From Eutypella sp. D-1 (lineage: Eukaryota > Ascomycota > Sordariomycetes > Xylariales > Diatrypaceae), in assembly GCA_023313575.1 (NCBI GenBank), contig JAJTTP010000007.1, positions 1,798,001-1,862,000 on the forward strand: a stretch of 64,000 nt of DNA, given 5' to 3'. Position numbers and translations under genes: made by a program. The notes below the pieces were generated by a model that saw nothing but the letters and a program-made list of their open reading frames with translations, ran no database searches and was not told where the DNA came from. This document shows, piece after piece, positions 61,068 through 64,000 of this stretch (positions are counted from its first letter, which is position 1; each line of letters opens with the position of its first letter).

Positions 61068-61753
61068 CTACTTTCTCCGGAAAGAGCAGCCCTCCGTTAA
61101 TCTGGCCTTGCCACCCGTCGGCTGGCACAGAACCGTGGTGCAGCCCTGGCAGATGACGACGGTCTGGGCGTGTGAGAAGACGGTGGTGATCGTGAAGCAG
61201 CCGGGGCACTTGACGTCCATGAAGAAGGATCGGGGGCTGGGCACAAGGGTCTGCATTCGACAGAAAATGGTTTGATTAGCGCCAGCTACTCGCAAAATCC
61301 CACGTGAGGCATGACAATGACGATAGAACGATGGACAGGACACATACCTTGAGCTTGTGCTTCTTGGCCTCAGCAGCCGGGCTGGGGTTGAGCAGATCAA
61401 CGGCGAGAACCTATCGGAAAATTTCGTCAGCATAACAGCCTCAGGCACATCGTGAAAAAAAATTTCCTTGCTTGGTTGCTTGCGAGTCTGGATTATCTAC
61501 GGCAGACGACCAAGTCATCCTAGAAACCGGTTTCGACATCATGACCAACATCGATCACACATTCTCATCTAAGCCCCAACCCAATCCGACTCTCGATGAA
61601 AATATTCGGAAGTGATGAGGTTCGATAATCAAGTGATTTGTTTGTTTGAGTAGGGAGTTCGAAGCGATAGGCCTTCCTTCATATTTTTTTGGACGACTCG
61701 GTCGCATCGGTGGGCAGACAACGGGAGAGAATTTTCCAATCCTAACTTACCAT
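61068..61753 (-). CDS. RPS27: 40S ribosomal protein eS27
   Basis: Three coding exons, 61753-61751 (only the ATG), 61410-61348 and 61250-61068, give 82 residues, the length of yeast eS27. The product starts [20 protein letters not shown] and continues [18 protein letters not shown]. The zinc ribbon is formed by CPGC and, 15 residues later, CQGC. The C-terminus [15 protein letters not shown] is the conserved family end. eS27 is a component of the small ribosomal subunit. Introns of 340 bp and 97 bp use GTAAGT and GTATGT donors. The first intron falls directly after the start codon, so gene finders that require a longer first exon could misplace the start. It is divergent from the phosducin-like gene, with about 950 bases between. 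Confidence 0.95.
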
Positions 61754-61961
61754 CTTGATTGATTATCGAAATATTTGACTCGATGCGATAGATTGAGGAA
61801 TCGATATTGGGGGTGGGTTGATGGTTCGTCGAAATCTGGAAGTGTTGAAATGCAGATTTGCGCGTGGTGTTGATGATTGTGAGGGGGAGGAGGCAGATTG
61901 GCTGTGTGGGCTTTTGCTGGTTAAAAGTTTCTCTACGCACTAGGCACTAGGGTACTCTCTC

Positions 61962-61982
61962 TGCACTTTGCACTTTGCACTT
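61962..61982. repeat. TGCACTT x3 tandem repeat
   Basis: Three perfect 7-base copies about 210 bases upstream of the eS27 start codon. It could be a regulatory array or a small slippage repeat. Confidence 0.75.
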
Positions 61983-62313
61983 TAGGTACACGCACTGGAG
62001 CGAAATTTGCCTTGGGGGGTGGAGAATGGAAGGAGAGAGAGAGGTAAAAGGTCGGATTTTCTCGCTAGTGCCTGCCCGTTTAGTGGCAAGCACACCAGAA
62101 CTTCCTCCCACTTGCACTTTTGCTAGAACTTTTTTTCTTCTCTTACTGACTCGCTTGATTAGGTCTAGTGCTAGGGCTTTTTTCTTTACACACGGGCCAC
62201 TCCACTCTCGTTTAAGCCGACCAATCTAGTGAGAGATGTGGGGATACCTTGGTGGCAAGGCGGCGGGTATGAAGTACATCGCTGCATGGCTGTGCCGTGA
62301 TTGTGGCTGGTGT

Positions 62314-62360
62314 GATAAGATAAGCCCAAAGTGCGGAGCAGCGATGATAAGAAGCTTATC
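62314..62360. promoter_or_regulatory. Cluster of GATA-factor sites
   Basis: GATAAG occurs at 62314-62319 and again, overlapping, at 62319-62324. A further GATAAG at 62346-62351 is followed three bases later by CTTATC (62355-62360), making an inverted pair. Fungal GATA regulators such as AreA/NIT2 recognise HGATAR and often need close pairs. Binding is inferred, not shown. Confidence 0.4.
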
Positions 62361-62703
62361 GAAACATTCCCGCTCGCGCTGGCTGGCTGGCATGCCAACG
62401 TGCATTGGATATGCAGGGACTACAGATAGCCCTGTACTTAGTAGCAGGTAACCGTTATTACATCAAGGCAACAACAATAACAACACCAGCAGCAACTGAA
62501 CAGCAATCACCTGGAATTTCTATCAGCATACGGTCCAAATTCAACACTGACATATATCTCATCTAGCTCAGTTTATTCAACCATCTCCACGTAAACCTCC
62601 AAGACACCAACCAGGAACGACCCCTCATATCTCACCTTACCTCGCATCCCACGTTGAAACAGCGTTCAAGTATCAACTGTCTTCGACGACATATACACAG
62701 AAG

Positions 62704-63544
62704 ATGGCCGCTCCTACAGAACAGCGTCTCGCTGTCCCAATAGACGACCCGAACGCGGATACGGAGTGGTACGAAACCTAGTAGTCAGCCTGGCCACCCG
62801 AGAGCTGCATGCTAAGTTATTCCCAGGAATGACATCCTGCGCAAACACGGCGTCATACCCGAGAAACCCCCTTCGCCGACGCCCATGATCGAGGAGGCCA
62901 TACTGGAAGGCCGGCGATTAGCACACGAGAACAGGCTAGAAGGGAAGGAGCTCGACGAATTGGACGAGCTTGAGGACGACGAGGACGAGGCGTTCCTGGA
63001 GCAATACCGGCAGAAGCGCATGCAGGAGCTGAACAGCCTGACGAAGAAGTCGGTGCACGGGTCGGTCTACCCGATCTCGAAGCCCGAGTACTCGAGGGAG
63101 GTCACGGAGGCGTCGCATAAGGGGCCGGTGTTCGTGAACCTCACCGCCTCCATGGGCACCAACGTGGAGTCGCGGGTGCTGTCCGAGCTCTGGCGCCAGG
63201 CCGCGGCGGAGTACGGCGACGTCAAGTTCTGCGAGATCCGCGCCGACAAGGCCATCGAGAACTACCCGGACCGCAACTGCCCCACCATCCTCGTCTATAA
63301 GAACGGCGACATCGTCAAGCAGGTCGTCACCCTCATGACCCTCGGCGGCGTCCGCGTCGGCATGCTCGAGATCGACGACTTGCTGGTCGAGGTCGGCGCC
63401 GTGGATGCGAACGATATGAGGGTTGTCAAGAGGAAACGAGACGCCGAGGACGCGAAGGAGGAGGCCCTCATGGGCAAGGGTATCAAGAGCGGCAACCTGA
63501 AGCACGCAACGGGGGGAGATGACGACGACGACGACTGGGACTAG
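62704..63544 (+). CDS. PLP2: Phosducin-like protein 2 (CCT chaperonin cofactor)
   Basis: Two exons, 62704-62768 and 62827-63544, give 260 residues. The 58 bp intron splits a Trp codon so that the protein reads DPNADTEWNDILRKHGVIP, the typical N-terminal block of the Plp2/PDCL3 group. A helical acidic region follows (ELDELDELEDDEDEAFLEQY). Residues about 110-215 form a thioredoxin-like fold (GPVFVNLTA, VKFCEIRADKAIENYPDRN, CPTILVYKNGD) without a CxxC redox motif, as usual for phosducin-like proteins. The tail is lysine-rich and then a run of Asp ending DWD. Plp2 binds the CCT/TRiC chaperonin and assists folding of actin and tubulin; it is essential in budding yeast. Length and order fit the family. 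Confidence 0.93.
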
Positions 63545-64000
63545 GATATCACCGTGTGCACAAACCCACACTCTGGTAACAGAGGCGTATCATACCGAGG
63601 CCCGGAATAGAGGAAGACGCCTGAAAATCACACCTAAGCCTGCTATACCAAACGTCTCGACTGGTACCTAACTAGTTTCTCGCTCGTAGCACGTAGTTGT
63701 TTGTGCTAAGCAGAGGTGCGTCTACCATCAGTCCCTCTCGATGTTCAATAATCCGGGTTGGGTTATCTCACAGTACATACATAGTATTTTATCTCGAAAT
63801 ACATACTCCAACTCAGTATTTTAACTCGTGGACATTACGGACCTCCTGTCTTAATCATATATCCACAAATGGTACCTCCCGACTATTTTCTGTCCGATAT
63901 AGGAGCTACTTTGTAGGTAGCATCACGAACGCGAGGGCCCAATTTCCTATTATGGCAGGTGGGGTACCAAGCCTGTTAGCGTGTCTATCCGCATGTCATA
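63545..64000. other. 3' flank of the phosducin-like gene
   Basis: AT-richer DNA with scattered GTACATACATAGTA strings. There is no open frame of note up to the window edge. It probably includes the 3' UTR and polyadenylation site of the phosducin-like gene. Confidence 0.5.

Larger units (their letters stand above)
61754..62703. promoter_or_regulatory. Divergent promoter region, eS27/phosducin-like
   Basis: Shared upstream DNA of two divergent genes. It holds three tandem TGCACTT units (61962-61982), a related TTGCACTTTTGC string near 62109, CTAGTGCTAGGGCTT near 62163 and a cluster of GATAAG sites at 62314-62360. The last 200 bases before 62704 are the CA- and CT-rich leader of the phosducin-like gene. 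Confidence 0.5.

Noticed and set aside
62936..63571. 211-codon open frame on the minus strand
   Set aside because: Antisense to the phosducin-like exon 2; the Val/Asp/Leu/His/Arg-rich translation is a typical shadow of GC-rich coding DNA.

Overview
The window looks like nuclear DNA of a filamentous ascomycete (Pezizomycotina, most likely a Sordariomycete). The genes have short introns (about 40-130 bp) with fungal GTAAGT-type donors and CTAAC/CTAAT branch sites. The recognisable proteins are fungal housekeeping proteins, including a cerevisin-type vacuolar protease, a BEACH protein, oligosaccharyltransferase Wbp1, a fungal complex I 9.5 kDa subunit and a Spd1/Dif1-type ribonucleotide reductase inhibitor. 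Intergenic DNA carries many TACCTA/TAGGTA motifs. All calls come from reading the sequence and recalling protein families; no search was run. Exon joins were worked out by hand from splice signals and frame.

Layout. Positions 1-13401 form a long tract with no convincing gene. An Est1-type DNA/RNA-binding protein with an N-terminal C2H2-like finger lies at 13402-15981 (minus, five exons). A second gene-poor stretch covers 15982-27510; it has TACCTA/TAGGTA clusters and one short, weakly supported gene-like tract at 25367-26283. From 27511 the window is gene-dense: a Gemin2-like protein (+), a disordered fungal protein of about 1030 residues (-), a vacuolar subtilisin (-), a 4.2 kb intergenic region, a 2648-residue BEACH/WD40 protein (+), a 76-residue complex I subunit split by one intron (-), Wbp1 (+), a broken gene with three in-frame stops (-), a PIP-box ribonucleotide reductase inhibitor (-), ribosomal protein eS27 (-) and a phosducin-like CCT cofactor (+).

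Functional picture. The genes are unrelated housekeeping functions: snRNP assembly, vacuolar proteolysis, vesicle/membrane trafficking, respiration, N-glycosylation, dNTP control, translation and protein folding. There is no biosynthetic cluster, intact transposon, rRNA, tRNA or CRISPR array that I could support. Divergent pairs share promoters: protease/BEACH, complex I/Wbp1 and eS27/phosducin-like.

The observations most worth checking are the broken gene at 53963-55613, the TACCTA/TAGGTA motif clusters, the zinc finger joined to an Est1 domain, the PIP box on the RNR inhibitor, a short inverted repeat enclosing TGACA repeats just before the BEACH gene, and a cluster of GATA sites between eS27 and the phosducin-like gene. 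I found no clear evidence of a wholly new biological system.
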